Below the pieces are notes generated by a model. That model had not been told where the DNA came from. It saw only the letters and a list, made by a program, of their open reading frames with translations, and did not search any database. Shown one piece after another: positions 1 to 10,295 of a stretch of 17,216 bases of DNA. Source of the DNA: Oehlia diaphana (Eukaryota > Glomeromycota > Glomeromycetes > Glomerales > Glomeraceae); NCBI GenBank assembly GCA_003833135.1, contig QZLH01000721.1, positions 8,463 through 25,678 on the forward strand, written 5' to 3'. Made by a program: the position numbers and the translations under genes. Within the stretch, counting starts at the first letter, position 1. Each line of letters starts with the position of its first letter.

Positions 1-959
1 TTATCGGTAAATTAATTTTAAGGATATTTTGCATATCCAATCAGAATATTTTAAATATCAATTAATATTACAACTCAAAAATTTAATATATTTTTTGTAT
101 AATTTAAAATATTTATTATTATAAAATTCTATTTAAATAACCCATCTGTTTAATTTTTAGTATATTTTAAGAATATTATCACTGTATAAGAATATTTTAA
201 CCATAAAACTAGAACATTTTAAGGATATGGAATTTTTATAGGGTATATTTCTTTAGGCTGTTTTCAGTTCAGGAATACTATAATAATAAAAAAAAATACA
301 TAAGAAGTATAATAAAAATAAAAGAAAAATATACTAAATAAATTATTGTGGATTTTTGTCATCAATATAAAACTTGATAATAAAATAAAATAAAAGTTTG
401 TTATAAAAAAGAAAAAAAATAAAAATTTTAATATTTCAAAAAATATGGACGTAAAAGTTAGTGGAAAGAGTTTTCTGTAACCTTTTTAAGTAAGTAAAAT
501 CCTGCTATTTTACATATAATTTGGTAAGATCATTATGATATTATAGTCAATTTTTTAATTCAGTTTTTTTTTGCAATATACTGTATATTATAAATATATT
601 ACAAATTAAAATTGATATTTATTTTAATAAAATTTTAAGTACATTTTAAGTATTCATAGGTAACTGATATTTTAGTATGATCAGATGTATAGCTTTCAGT
701 TATTTGTGGTAAAAGATATATCATGTTGTAGTTTAGTAAAAGAGACATGCCAAAATAAGTTCCAATTAATACAACTGTTTTGATTGGCATTAGAAAGTGA
801 ATGAATTTGAAGTACAAGAAAAATAAAAAAATTTTCATTATACACATCTGAAAAGTTATTTAAAAAGCTTTTGAGGATTAGATTCACAAAATAATAAAGT
901 ACAAAATTATATGCACAAGTTTTATTAATATCAGAAATCAAAATAGCAGAATCTAAATT
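1..959. other. AT-rich non-coding stretch
   Basis: No gene can be supported here. Short open frames around 635-941 on the minus strand show no family resemblance of their own. A loose motif recurs in the first 230 bases: TTTTAAGGATAT near 16 and near 215, with related AGAATATTTTAA variants near 43 and 189. It may be remains of an old repeat or simply AT-rich drift. The minus-strand frame from about 940 down to about 850 could be a continuation of the LINE relic next door, but this cannot be shown. Confidence 0.5.
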
Positions 960-1345
960 ATATGCAGCATTACTAAGGAATTGGTAAAGTCATTCCAGTA
1001 ATTTCCTAAATGCACTTTAACTTTGCAAGGAAAGATAGAAAGGTGATTAACAATAATAATCTTTTCTATAGTGACTAAAGTTCAAAATTATTCATTTTGT
1101 AATGGTTTACTATTGCTATATACAGTATATGGAATGAACATTGCTTAAGATAATCAATTACAGCTTGTGAGTCTGTAAATATGGTAATTGTAGAATTTGG
1201 TGGCAAAACCATTAGAGCTGCATATATAGCATTGGCTTTTGCATGTGTAAAGAAAGGTTAATGATGGATGGTACTATGAGTATACAAAGTGACAGAATTT
1301 AAGAAACTATCTTGAACTTGCACCAAACTCCATCCCATCAGGAGT
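960..1345 (-). pseudogene. Decayed LINE-type RNase H domain
   Basis: Read on the minus strand from about 1340, one frame gives a GWSLVQVQDSF-like first strand. It continues with an AKANAIYAAL segment matching the helix A region of RNase H, then TITIFTDSQAVIDYL (TDS codons at 1168-1176), the usual second acidic site. A shifted frame near 1020 gives KVHLGNYWND, matching the terminal H..G..ND motif. Such domains sit at the C-terminus of many LINE polyproteins. The copy is dead: there is an in-frame TAA at 1258-1260, the conserved Glu of the helix reads Lys (codon 1237-1239), another stop follows the TDS region, and there is a frameshift before the last motif. No reverse transcriptase is visible in the window. 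Family assignment is from motif order only. Confidence 0.65.
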
Positions 1346-1785
1346 ACAGTACCTAGAAAGTATAATGGGCACTTTTATGTAAAATTTATTATAATAATTA
1401 TAATTTAATAAACATAAGTATTATTAAAAATTATAGTAAGTAATTTGTCTGCTGACTAATTTTAACCTGATTTAACCTAACCTACTAGTAAATTTTATAA
1501 TTTTGCCCAAATGTATACGTCCCAATTCCACTCTTTGATAATTGTAGAAATGATGACAAATTTTCAAATTTTTTTTACAAAAATTAAAATTAATTAAATT
1601 TATTTATCTAATGTCTTCCATTTTTATGATTTCTAAATAGCTTCATTATTTTGATATCGTCATTGTCGCAAGTTCGCATAGTATAACTTCTTTAGGATAA
1701 TGTCCCCAAAAGACACTTGTTATCATGTAGTCAATCTGATAACTCGGATTAATTAATATATTAAAAGATTTTATTTGATGACAAT
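1346..1785. other. AT-rich intergenic stretch downstream of the carrier gene
   Basis: No gene is seen. It contains the 3' flank of the minus-strand mitochondrial carrier gene. TTTATT runs near 1597-1602 and 1772 would read AATAAA on the minus strand and could serve as polyadenylation signals. Confidence 0.45.
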
Positions 1786-2713
1786 TTAAGATGAAATTCT
1801 TAGTTTTCTTTTATTTTTTAGAATTTCGTATATCGTCATGCTGATAGAGGAACTTGGCACCATCCATAGCACCCTAGCCCCCATGCCTTTAGTAAAAGCG
1901 CGTAATCCTCCTTCATTTTTATACATATTTTTCATGATCTTTAAAGGAGTTTCCTTACTGAAAGAAACTTGCCATCTAGTTTTAATAATATCTAAAACAT
2001 TAGAAATAGAACCTGCAATCGAGCATGCAGCTGCTGAATTAATTAAATAGTCATTATTTGTTAATTTTCTCTCGCTTTTTGTCCATATTTTAAATTTTTC
2101 ATACAATACAAAATAAATCATTGTATGTGGTATGAAAACAACTAAAGATAGTAAATATCCGCGAAAAAAACCTTTAATTCCTTCATTTTCTAAAATTAAT
2201 TTTGACATTTGTAAAGTATTGATTCTATTCATTTCATTGCTCGTGCCATAAGTTTGTAATTTGCTTTTTAAAACTTCCATTGGGGTCCAAAACACTCCAC
2301 TACATATTTCTGCTATAGCTGCACTTGCCATAAAATTTAACGCGCTGGTATCTTTAATATTTAGTCTATTCGATAAAAAATATTTTGTTTTATCATAAAC
2401 GAAAAGATAAGAGGATAATGCTGGTATACCTAAACTTGCTGCTATTGCAAGTCCATTATAATAACTTTTAATCGGAGTTTTTCGGATTAATTGAATAAAT
2501 AAATTATTGACTAATTTGCTGTTTGAACGTGAAAACGTATTTGTTGTGTTTGCTTGAAGACGAACACGAATGGTGTCAACTGTAAGAATATAAAAAATAA
2601 ATTATTTTATCAAATGACGATAAAAACATATTATCAAACTTACGAGGATGTGTACATAATCTAGAAATCACTGCAGCTATGCTTGAATCGACAATATTCG
2701 TATTATCAGACAT
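1786..2713 (-). CDS. Mitochondrial carrier family protein (SLC25-type)
   Basis: Predicted 287-residue inner-membrane solute carrier from two exons, 2644-2713 and 1786-2579, with a 64-base intron (GTAAG..ACAG). Removing the intron restores the first signature, HPLDTIRVRLQ, whose Leu codon is split by the splice, so the junction is well supported. The second repeat carries TPMEVLKSKLQ followed by an EGIKGFFRGY stretch. The third carries NVLDIIKTRWQ with EGGLRAFTKGMGARV. Three such repeats of about 95 residues and a length near 290 are standard for the family. The third repeat lacks the usual Pro before the acidic residue (N-V-L-D). The C-terminal MVPSSSISMTIYE segment is a typical sixth helix. 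The start is the first ATG, giving MSDNTNIVDSS. The substrate cannot be read from sequence. The gene is transcribed away from the EAF7 homologue's 3' end. Confidence 0.88.
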
Positions 2714-3169
2714 AAATTTTTTGCTAAGAAAAAATGTCAAAATATGATTTTTATGTAATCAGTAAAAATCCGTTGATCATTTCCATGATTATTTATCAAA
2801 TAATTTTTACGACGCGTCCGTCAGTAATTTAGACTTACTCTCTAGTAAAACAAATTGATTGGTTCTCTGATTTGCTAAAGAATTTGAGCGGTATTAGATT
2901 AAACCGAGATCTGCATAGTATATTAATTTTCTCGAATTTTAGATTTATTTTCATTAGTCATATTTAAATCCTCTAGATTATATTATATATATCAGAACTT
3001 GTATTATATTATACATATAGATTGTATAGTGTGTGTATTTTATGAAATATACCAATAAATCATCACATACGTATATATTAATTAAACTAGGCAATTTTCA
3101 GAAATCCAGCCCTTATATGCCTAATCTATAAATTTTAGTTTGTGCGATGTATATATACTTTTGGAAAAA
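2714..3169. promoter_or_regulatory. Upstream region of carrier gene and 3' flank of EAF7 gene
   Basis: Non-coding. The part next to 2714-2900 presumably carries the carrier promoter and is less AT-rich (GACGCGTCCGTCAG near 2811). The part 2960-3060 is a TA-rich run with several TATATTATA motifs. No gene or RNA is recognised. Confidence 0.4.
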
Positions 3170-4110
3170 TTACTTTTGCTTTCTGCGACCACCACGTTTG
3201 GAAGGTCCAGTTGACGTTGGTATAGCATCTGATGTCTTTCTAGCCCTACCGCGCTTTGCTGGTGCAGGTGTTCTTACGGTTTCAGAAGCATCTGATTTTC
3301 TTGCATTCCTCGTTCTTCTGCTTTTCTTTGTATCTACAAATTGTTAAAAAGAATAAAGCTTGAGTGAAAAATGTAATAAAAATATAAATTCTTATATTAT
3401 CATCGGTACATAACCTTCAGGTTCAGGTGAAGTTTCAATTGAAGCAGTATGTGATGGAGTTGAAGAAGGTTCTCTTTTTCCTTTTTGAGATTTTGAAGGT
3501 GCTGGTGAGGGTGAAGCACCGCGTGAAGAACCAGCTTTTCGATGTTCAGCGATGAGGTTATAATATTCTTCCATAGGTAGAGTGAATTCTGCATGTGGAC
3601 CATCCTCATCACCTTCATCATCAAATTCACGTTCCTAAAAAGATACCAACAGTAATTATAATTAGTTAATGATATGAAAAATATATCGACGTACATTTAT
3701 TACTTACTAATTCTTCAAGTTTTTCTATATTATAGTATTTGCTAAATTGTTCCCATAGTTCTGGTATTGAACATTTTACTGGACTATTTGCGTTAAAGTC
3801 GCGATGTATGTTCACCATACGAAAATGTCTATGGATACCTATAATACACATAAGAATTTTATAGCAACAATAGAAATTAAAGTAAGTTCTGTTACTTACC
3901 AACTGGTCTATTCTTCATAATGGCCCGGCAAAATTCTATTTCCATTATAGCATCCCATTCTACACGAGAACCAGACGCGGATCGTGAATGTCCTGCGACG
4001 GCACTATTACTTTGCGCTTCGCCAATCTGTTGATCTGACTCTCCGATTGCGGCGGAGTTTGAATCGACGGCTGACGATCGCGTTTGTTCCCTTAAATTAG
4101 CTTGAGGCAT
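3170..4110 (-). CDS. EAF7: Eaf7/MRGBP-like subunit of the NuA4 histone acetyltransferase complex
   Basis: Predicted 241 residues from four exons: 3900-4110, 3708-3838, 3415-3634 and 3170-3333 (introns 61, 73 and 81 bases, all GT..AG, frame kept throughout). Residues about 50-115 form the CT20/Eaf7 domain: VEWDAIMEIEFCRAIMKNRP, then VGIHRHFRMVNIHRDF and a PELWEQFSKYYNIEKLEEL helix. This matches human MRGBP in order and key residues (PVG..RHF.M..I). The Gly of PVG is split by the first intron. After that come an acidic EREFDDEGDED stretch, a Ser/Pro-rich linker, and a basic tail with KRGRARK and KRGGRRKQK, plausibly contacting DNA or nucleosomes. In the family this subunit bridges to the Eaf3/MRG15 chromodomain protein. 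The gene shares its upstream region with the divergent DGAT2 gene. The last donor (GTTATG) is the weakest junction. Confidence 0.87.
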
Positions 4111-4498
4111 TGGTTCACTAAATATGAAGCGTATGATAAAAAGAAACGATATTGGTCTCGTGGAAAGTGTTTGTTTTCGTCACGTTGTTCATAACCAATA
4201 TGAATGCGCAGTAGTCACGTGAAATCCGATTTTGGAAAATAAATAAACATGACCCCTTTTTGTTCGTTGATAATCACCTGCTTTTTACTCTTATATGGAT
4301 AGATTTAGTTATCAATTGGTTAAAATCCTAATCTGGAATTTTTTTGTATTACGATTTATTTTTAGCAATTTTTAGCAAGATGTCCTTTTTATCTATAAAA
4401 GTCTCGTTTTCAAAATTACAAAAAATTATCGTCGAGTAAAAAACCTTTTAATTAAATAACATTCCTTTCTATTTATTTCTCAGTTTTATTAAAGAAGA
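4111..4498. promoter_or_regulatory. Shared upstream region between EAF7 and DGAT2 genes
   Basis: This 388-base gap separates the two divergent start codons and must hold both promoters. It has a palindromic E-box, TCACGTGA, at 4215-4222, and a related CGTCACGTTG near 4179. CACGTG is the core bound by bHLH factors, including fungal Cbf1- and INO2/4-like proteins. Whether it acts on either gene is inference. Confidence 0.5.
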
Positions 4499-5751
4499 AT
4501 GGCAGATAATACCGTTACGAAGAGTTCAGAAACACCTCTTGTTCGTTTAGTACCATTTAATGTACCGTTTATAAGAAGACGTCAAACAGCGGCGGTTGCG
4601 TTGTGGCTAGTTTCTTTACCGACAACGCTTTTTTTTTTCTTCATAACTTGTACAATAGTGTTCTTTTTGCCCTGGATTATTGCTTATCTATTATTTGTGC
4701 TTTTTGATATTGCACCGGAAAATGGCGGAAGGAGATTTGAGTTTGCTCGAAGGGCTAAATTCTGGAAATGGTATTCTGAATACTTTCCGATAAAGCTAAT
4801 TAAGGTTCATATAAAATTAATTCTAAATTTTGATGGTTAAATAAACTAATTATATTATTATGTTTATGTAGCAAGCAGATTTAGATCCATCAAAAAATTA
4901 CGTGTTTGGATATCACCCACATGGAGTTATTTCAGTTGGAGCGTGGACAAATTTTGCTACAGAAGCAAACAATTTTTCTAAAGTATTTCCTGGAATTACA
5001 TGTCGATTATTAACTCTTACATCTAATTTCAATATCCCACTTTATCGTGATTATTTAATGGCCCAAGGATGCGCTTCAGTATCAAGACAATCTTGTGAAA
5101 ATATTTTAAAGAAAGGCCCTGGACATTCTATTATAATTGTAGTTGGTGGTGCTGGTGAGAGTTTAAATGCGCGTCCTGGTGTTTATGATTTAGTTTTAAA
5201 AAGAAGATTAGGTTTCATTAAATTAGCTGTTCGTAATGGGTAAGTCGAATAAAGTGGTAGTTTCCTTTATAAATGTTCTATCAAATGAAAATTTATATAT
5301 TTATTTTTTCTTTATGTACTTGTGTAATAGTGCCTGTCTGTGTCCTGTATTTTCTTTTGGAGAAAACGATATATGGGACCAGGCTGATAATCCAAAAGGA
5401 AGCAAAATTTGGAAGGTCCAAAAGACAATACAAAAATTATCTGGTTGGACAATGCCTCTATTTCACGGTCGTGGTGTCTTTAATTGTAAGTGAAACTTAA
5501 GTGGAATAAATTTCTATATTTATTTATTAATGTGATGTTTTTTTTCAGATGATTATGGTGTTTTACCTCACAGGAGACCGATCACAACAATTGTTGGAAG
5601 ACCAATTGAAGTTAAAAAAATCGAAAATCCAACAGAAGAACAACTTCGCGAAGTACAGGAGAAATATATTAAAGAATTATATAATATTTGGGAGGAATAT
5701 AAAGATATTTATGCAACAAATAGAGTAAGAGAACTGACTCTTGTCGAGTGA
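4499..5751 (+). CDS. DGA1: Diacylglycerol acyltransferase type 2 (DGAT2 family)
   Basis: Predicted 343-residue ER and lipid-droplet acyltransferase making triacylglycerol from diacylglycerol and acyl-CoA. Exons are 4499-4804, 4872-5239, 5331-5485 and 5549-5751 (introns 67, 91 and 63 bases). A strongly hydrophobic segment at about residues 30-72 is the membrane hairpin. Then come YFPIKLIK, the catalytic HPHG motif at residues 117-120 (GYHPHGVISVGAW), IPLYRDYL, VVGGAGESL, RLGFIKLAVRNGACLCPVFS with FGEND across the second splice, and MPLFHGRGVFNYDYGVLP near the C-terminus. Order and length fit the family, though a monoacylglycerol or wax acyltransferase specificity cannot be excluded. The HPHG form is as in animals, not the YPHG of yeast Dga1. 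If the host is a mycorrhizal fungus, this enzyme would store plant-derived fatty acids. An AATAAA lies at 5794-5799. Confidence 0.92.
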
Positions 5752-5844
5752 GAAAAAAAAAAATTTTTTTTACCAAAATTTTTAGTATTTATTAATAAAG
5801 ATTTTTAGTCAATAATAGAGTTACTTGTTTTAATGTTTAATTAA
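5752..5844. terminator. Short convergent 3' gap between DGAT2 and JIP5 genes
   Basis: Only 93 bases separate the two stop codons, so the 3' untranslated regions probably overlap. A poly-A/poly-T block follows the DGAT2 stop, and AATAAA at 5794-5799 is a candidate polyadenylation signal for the plus-strand gene. Confidence 0.4.
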
Positions 5845-7391
5845 TTATAAATCGGCGAAAAATGAATTTGTTTCGTTGCCTATATTTTTTCCTACTCCAT
5901 TGTTTCTACTTCCGCCTCTGCTTGGATTTTCATCCATATCCATGTTATCATTAATATTTTTGTCATCACCATTCGCCTCCTCTTCATAAAGATATCTTAT
6001 ATTCCAAAATTTTACGGTATTATCATGAGAGCTACTCGCTAATAAATTATCATCATGAGATAATCTTAAACATTCAATAGGAGAATCGGCATGATCTCCT
6101 ATTACACCTAAAAATTTATTTGGTAATATACCAACAAGCCTAATAATACCGTCAGAAGAACCTGTACAAATTAAATTATCATTAATTTTAACTAATGTAT
6201 CAATTGATTGTGGATGACCTATGATTCTATCAGATGTATCTCCCCAATCATTCCATGTATATAAATTCACTATTCCTTCTTGCGTTCCTACTACAACTTT
6301 TCTTCCATCCTAAGGGAGATGTGAAAGATTTGATAAAATTACAGTAACATATATGCATACATTTAAAATGATATTCACCTTGACTACTGCGATAGATAGT
6401 AATTCATCATCTTGGTTATCTGACATTGCAACTAAATCCGGTCTGCGAATATCATATACTGATAATGTCCCATCCCCACTTTAATAAAAAAGAACTTTAA
6501 AATGAATATTAAAGAATATTTTAATAAAGGAAAGAACTTAACGTACCTTGTGGATAAAAGAGTTTTTGTGTCTAAACGAAATGCAAAATCAGAAATGAAA
6601 TCGAGATGTTCAGAGTATTTCATAATTTCATTTCCATTTCTTATATCCCATAACTAAATATAAAATTTTTTTTTAGAAAAGACGTATTTAAATATATTAT
6701 TAATTCTTTAAATTGTACTTTGATTATTCCGTTATCATCTCCAGTTGCTAACGTAGTTTCATTTAATCGTAATATACAATTAATCGGATAACTAATTGTA
6801 AATAAAAATTAGAAATTTTAATTGCTGAACGATGATATGACAATAACATAAAAAAAATACTTTACTCGTGCGAATCAGCTTTCTTTACGAAAATTTTACC
6901 AGTTTCAAGGTTTATAACTTGTATTGATCTATCTTTTGATACACTAAACAAAGCTTAAATAATTAAAAGAAATTTTCTTAATGATATCATATACTGGATA
7001 TATTTTTTCTTAAAAAAAAAATATAACATACAAGCACCATCATGATTAAATTCTAATCCACGACAGGATTTTTTATGTGGACGAATTGACAACACATTTA
7101 TATTTTCATTTGTATTATCAACTGTATATCGATGACTAAATATAGAAAAAGTTAGAAAGAATAGAGATTTTTTTCATTTTTTTCCTCGTTTTTTAAAAGG
7201 TACCAGAATACTTCTCCAGTTATTAATCCTGTTGCAACGATATTTTCAGATGGGTGAAATGCTAAATCGAAAATTTGATTATCGAATTCTATTGGATCTG
7301 GTTGCAAGTGAATTTGCGAGGCCTTATAATGTTTTTTTTCGTAAATAATAATTATTATATACAAACAAAATTAATTTATATAATTTACCAT
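5845..7391 (-). CDS. JIP5: WD-repeat protein Jip5/WDR55-like
   Basis: Predicted 352 residues from eight exons: 7389-7391, 7204-7322, 7032-7135, 6866-6953, 6719-6791, 6547-6653, 6379-6478 and 5845-6309, with introns of 65-78 bases. Every junction keeps frame, for example GIIK joined to LWDIRNGNEI. The product is a beta-propeller: FDLAFHPSENIVATGLITG at the N-terminus, then CRGLEFNHDGA, SVSKDRSIQVINLETG, LATGDDNGIIKLWDIR, STSGDGTLSVYDIR, ICTGSSDGIIRL and LLASSSHDNTVKFWNI. The tail is acidic, then Asn/Gly-rich, and ends NSFFADL, as in the family. GILPNKFLGVIGDH is a strong Jip5/WDR55 marker. Family members act in the nucleolus in ribosome biogenesis. The N-terminus is the uncertain part: a three-base ATG exon gives MASQIHLQPD, whereas the in-frame ATG at 7364 would add a run of Ile residues. 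Confidence 0.88.
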
Positions 7392-7518
7392 TTTAAAAAT
7401 GAAAGTCGCGAAGGTTTTGTCTTAAAAAAAAAAATTATCTAATCTCAAAAAATTTCATGATCATGAGATCATGGCCATTTATATCATTTATTTAATCATA
7501 GACTAGATCGGCACAGAA
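7392..7518. promoter_or_regulatory. 127-base bidirectional promoter between JIP5 and RIB7
   Basis: The two start codons are separated by only 127 bases, so both transcripts must initiate inside or next to this gap. It contains a perfect 10-base palindrome, CATGATCATG (7455-7464), followed by AGATCATGG, and a poly-A run near 7423-7432. A bound factor is only a guess. Confidence 0.5.
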
Positions 7519-8621
7519 ATGTCAATTCATGAAAAAGTCAAATCATTTTTATCTCCCTATTACTCAAATGAAACATTCTTAAGCAATAATAGACCGTTTG
7601 TTACTCTAACATACGCTCAAAGCTTAGATGGTAAAATATCTGGAATAGGTGGGAAACAACTTCGCTTAAGCTGCGAAGAATCAATGATAATGACTCATAG
7701 GTATGTAAAAAGGTAGATTTTAAAGAGACTATTATTTAAATGAAAGTTTTTTTAGACTGAGGACTTACCATGATGGAATTATGGTTGGAATTGGTACAAT
7801 CATAAACGATGATCCGAGACTAACAGGTATTTTACTTTTTCTTTTCTAATATTTACCTTTCGATCTAACCATTTTTTTAATAATTAGCGAGGTTATTGGA
7901 AAATGGTGAAGAGTCAAAAATTAATCAACCTCAGCCTATAATTCTGGACTCCGAATTACGATTTCCTCTTTCGGCTAAATTGTTAACATCTAATGAATGT
8001 AAATCACCTTGGATATTTACCAGTCATAATTGTGACAACGAAAAACGAAAGGTTTGTAGTTCATCTATTTAAATAGTTTCTATACAAATCTTATGTTTTT
8101 TTATACCTTTACAATAGATTTTAGAACAATTGGGTGCAAAAGTTATACCTATCGATTCAGATCAAATTGGTAACTTTTCATATCTTTCCACGCGTTAATT
8201 AATTTATAATACAAAATTAATTTTTATTGCCATAAAATTCTATAAATTGCAGGTCAACTTTCACTTACGCATTTATTATCAATATTACATATTCAACCCT
8301 TCTCAATTAACCACCTAATGGTAGAAGGTGGTGCGAGAATTATACAATCTTTCTTAAAAAATGAATTAATAGATTTGTTAATTGTAACCACTGCTCCCGT
8401 ATTTGTTGGTCCAGAGGCAATATCTGCTACCGGCGACAACAGAAAAACGATTGAGGTATCTATGATTATATAAGTATAGCATTAAATATGAAATATTACA
8501 ATTGCTAAAAAAAATTTTGCTTTAGGGAAACGAAGCTGAAAATACATTTCCAAATTTGGAAAGTGTAAAATATGAACAACTAGGGAAAGATATTATAATG
8601 ATAGCAAATATATTAAGATAA
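7519..8621 (+). CDS. RIB7: Rib7-like pyrimidine reductase of riboflavin synthesis
   Basis: Predicted 255-residue NADPH-dependent reductase acting on 2,5-diamino-6-ribosylamino-4(3H)-pyrimidinone 5'-phosphate, which in fungi is reduced before deamination. Exons are 7519-7700, 7756-7826, 7888-8051, 8118-8169, 8253-8455 and 8526-8621 (introns 55-83 bases, frame preserved at each). It has a single RibD C-terminal (DHFR-like) domain: RPFVTLTYAQSLDGKI at residues about 26-41, HRLRTYHDGIMVGIGTII followed by NDDPRLTA, PIILDSELRFP, the nucleotide-binding HLMVEGGARIIQSFL, and a terminal APVFVGPEA segment. No deaminase domain is attached, as in the yeast enzyme (about 244 residues). It is divergent from JIP5 and convergent with the SAM-domain gene. 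The last exon is short, and the chain ends soon after IIMIANILR, as expected for the final strand. Confidence 0.92.
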
Positions 8622-8857
8622 ATTTCTTTTATTAATGGACCGCCTAAATTTCCAGGATTTATTTTATAATTTCAGGTTCAATTAAATAATATAATTTCCG
8701 ACATTTTATAAAAATTAAGGTTGGAACCCAAAAACCTAAAAGAAAAATATTTCAATTTAATATATATACATATGATAGTAAAAACGAGCCCCGCGATATA
8801 CAAAAAGCAAAGATGTTTCTCGAAAGAGAAAAATTTTTAAAGTTCTCCAATATCTCT
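8622..8857. other. Convergent 3' gap between RIB7 and the SAM-domain gene
   Basis: 236 non-coding bases, AT-rich, holding the two 3' untranslated regions. No RNA or repeat is recognised. Confidence 0.4.
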
Positions 8858-10295
8858 TTATTCTTCTACATCTTCTATTATAGAATCCTCGTGTTCTGGT
8901 TCCCGCTGTCCATTATTATTATTTGAAGATTCATCAACTTCGTCAAATCCAGAATCCATTCTTTCCTTTTTCTTTTGCTCATACCATCGATGCTTACGTT
9001 CTTTACTTTTCAAAGTAGTCAGCTCTTTACTAATTTCAATTCTCTCTTTTTCAAGTTCTTCTAATGATACTTGTGCTTTTTCTAAAGCTTCAGAATCATT
9101 CTGTGTTGATTTAACTCTCACAAGTTCTATAGCTAGTTCATACTGTGTCTCTTTAACTTTTAATTTACGTTCTAATTCTGCAATTCTCGCATTTCTGTTT
9201 TCGCTATTTTGAGCAGCGTGTGCATTTCTCTTGGCACGAAGAGTTGCACGTGATGCTCTCGAGCCCGGTTTAGGGGCATTCGGATTTAATTTTGAACGTG
9301 ACGCACCACGTTTGTAACTATAGCCTCCGAGTAACAGTTTGGCTTTAGCCTTGTCAAATAAAGCTCCTTTGTTAGCTACTAAAGTTGGATCTTGAAGAGC
9401 TAACTCAATAGCTGCGCTATTGATGGCTTGTTCATATGAAGTCAATTGTCTTGGACTATTCTTTCCGTAAATAGTCGCATGATGTATAATTACATCTTTT
9501 GAAGCTGCAGAAGTATTGACTGTCATTGAACTTTGGCTGTCTGTTGAAACCATATTTGTGGGCTCCGATTTTACAGAATGAATATCTTGATGTGTCGGCT
9601 CATGTTCCATATATACATCATCTTGCATTTGTTGATGCAAATATGAAGATTCACTGCTCAACGGATTATGGATTGACTTTGTAGGAGATAACTTTGTAGA
9701 AACAATATTTGAAGTACTTGATATAGGTTTGTCAATTCTTTCCATGTACATAGGTATCTTATCTTTTGCTGGAGCGATATTTATTAGTTTACGTGGTGGA
9801 CTTAAAGAACCCTGTTGAAGCTCAACAGGAGACTAAATTATTTTTTAATCAAGGATATTATTTAGAAACTAATTAAATGAATAAAATATGACTATATAAA
9901 GTACTTACGATAGGTGTTGAGTATGTTAAAGGTGTATAAGAATGGCCTGAAGATAACATTGGTGTATTTGATGAAAAGTTTTGTCGTAGTTCTCTAATAC
10001 CTTTTTTAAACGCAGCAGAATGAAAAGGCTTCATAGATATTGCAGACATAACTTCTTTGAGTTCCGCTTCGTCAAATCCAAGTAACTGTTCAATGTCATT
10101 CTCTCCGACTCCGGCATCAACGAATAGACCGTGATATTGTGATAAATTGAGCTGATTAAGAAAGGAAGTTAATGTAGGGCAACGAACGGAATGGCGAGGA
10201 GGAGTTGAAAATGACACATAATGGTTTGAACTTGAACTATAGTTTAAATCACCAGCAAGCGTATCCTCTTGAGTAGAAGAAGGTGTAGGCTCCAT
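8858..10295 (-). CDS. SAM/NAB-like domain and coiled-coil protein, putative regulator
   Basis: Predicted 453 residues from two exons, 9909-10295 and 8858-9832, with a 76-base intron (GTAAGT..TTTAG). Residues about 41-106 form a SAM-type fold: LTSFLNQLNLSQYHGLFVDA, then IEQLLGFDEAELKEVMSAI, then MKPFHSAAFKKGIRELRQ. The MKP.H....KGIREL ending recalls the N-terminal conserved region of animal NAB co-repressors. Residues about 262-306 carry a second conserved-looking helical segment (YEQAINSAAIELALQDPTL and LLLGGYSYKRGASRSK). Residues about 341-421 are a charged heptad-rich coiled coil, followed by an acidic tail ending IIEDVEE. A VKSE tetrapeptide around residue 217 fits a SUMO-acceptor consensus. 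I expect a nuclear oligomeric regulator, but the function is not established. SAM domains also occur in signalling scaffolds. The low-complexity Ser/Thr linkers look disordered. Confidence 0.8.

Noticed and set aside
635..941. Two overlapping minus-strand open frames of 70-81 codons
   Set aside because: Low-complexity Phe/Ile/Asn-rich translations with no motif. At most they are the tail of the LINE relic.
1117..1132. CTATATACAGTATA shared with the right end of the foldback element near 12043
   Set aside because: Simple TA-rich word without extended similarity on either side. At 1117 it lies inside the RNase H relic.
1838..2050. Plus-strand open frame inside the mitochondrial carrier
   Set aside because: It lies wholly antisense to a well-supported exon and is explained by it.
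3147..3347. Plus-strand open frame over the last EAF7 exon
   Set aside because: It is antisense to the basic C-terminal exon, whose frame joins properly to the upstream exon.
5236..5500. Open frames crossing the second and third introns of DGAT2
   Set aside because: They read through the intron. Splicing at 5239/5331 and 5485/5549 gives the conserved acyltransferase sequence instead.
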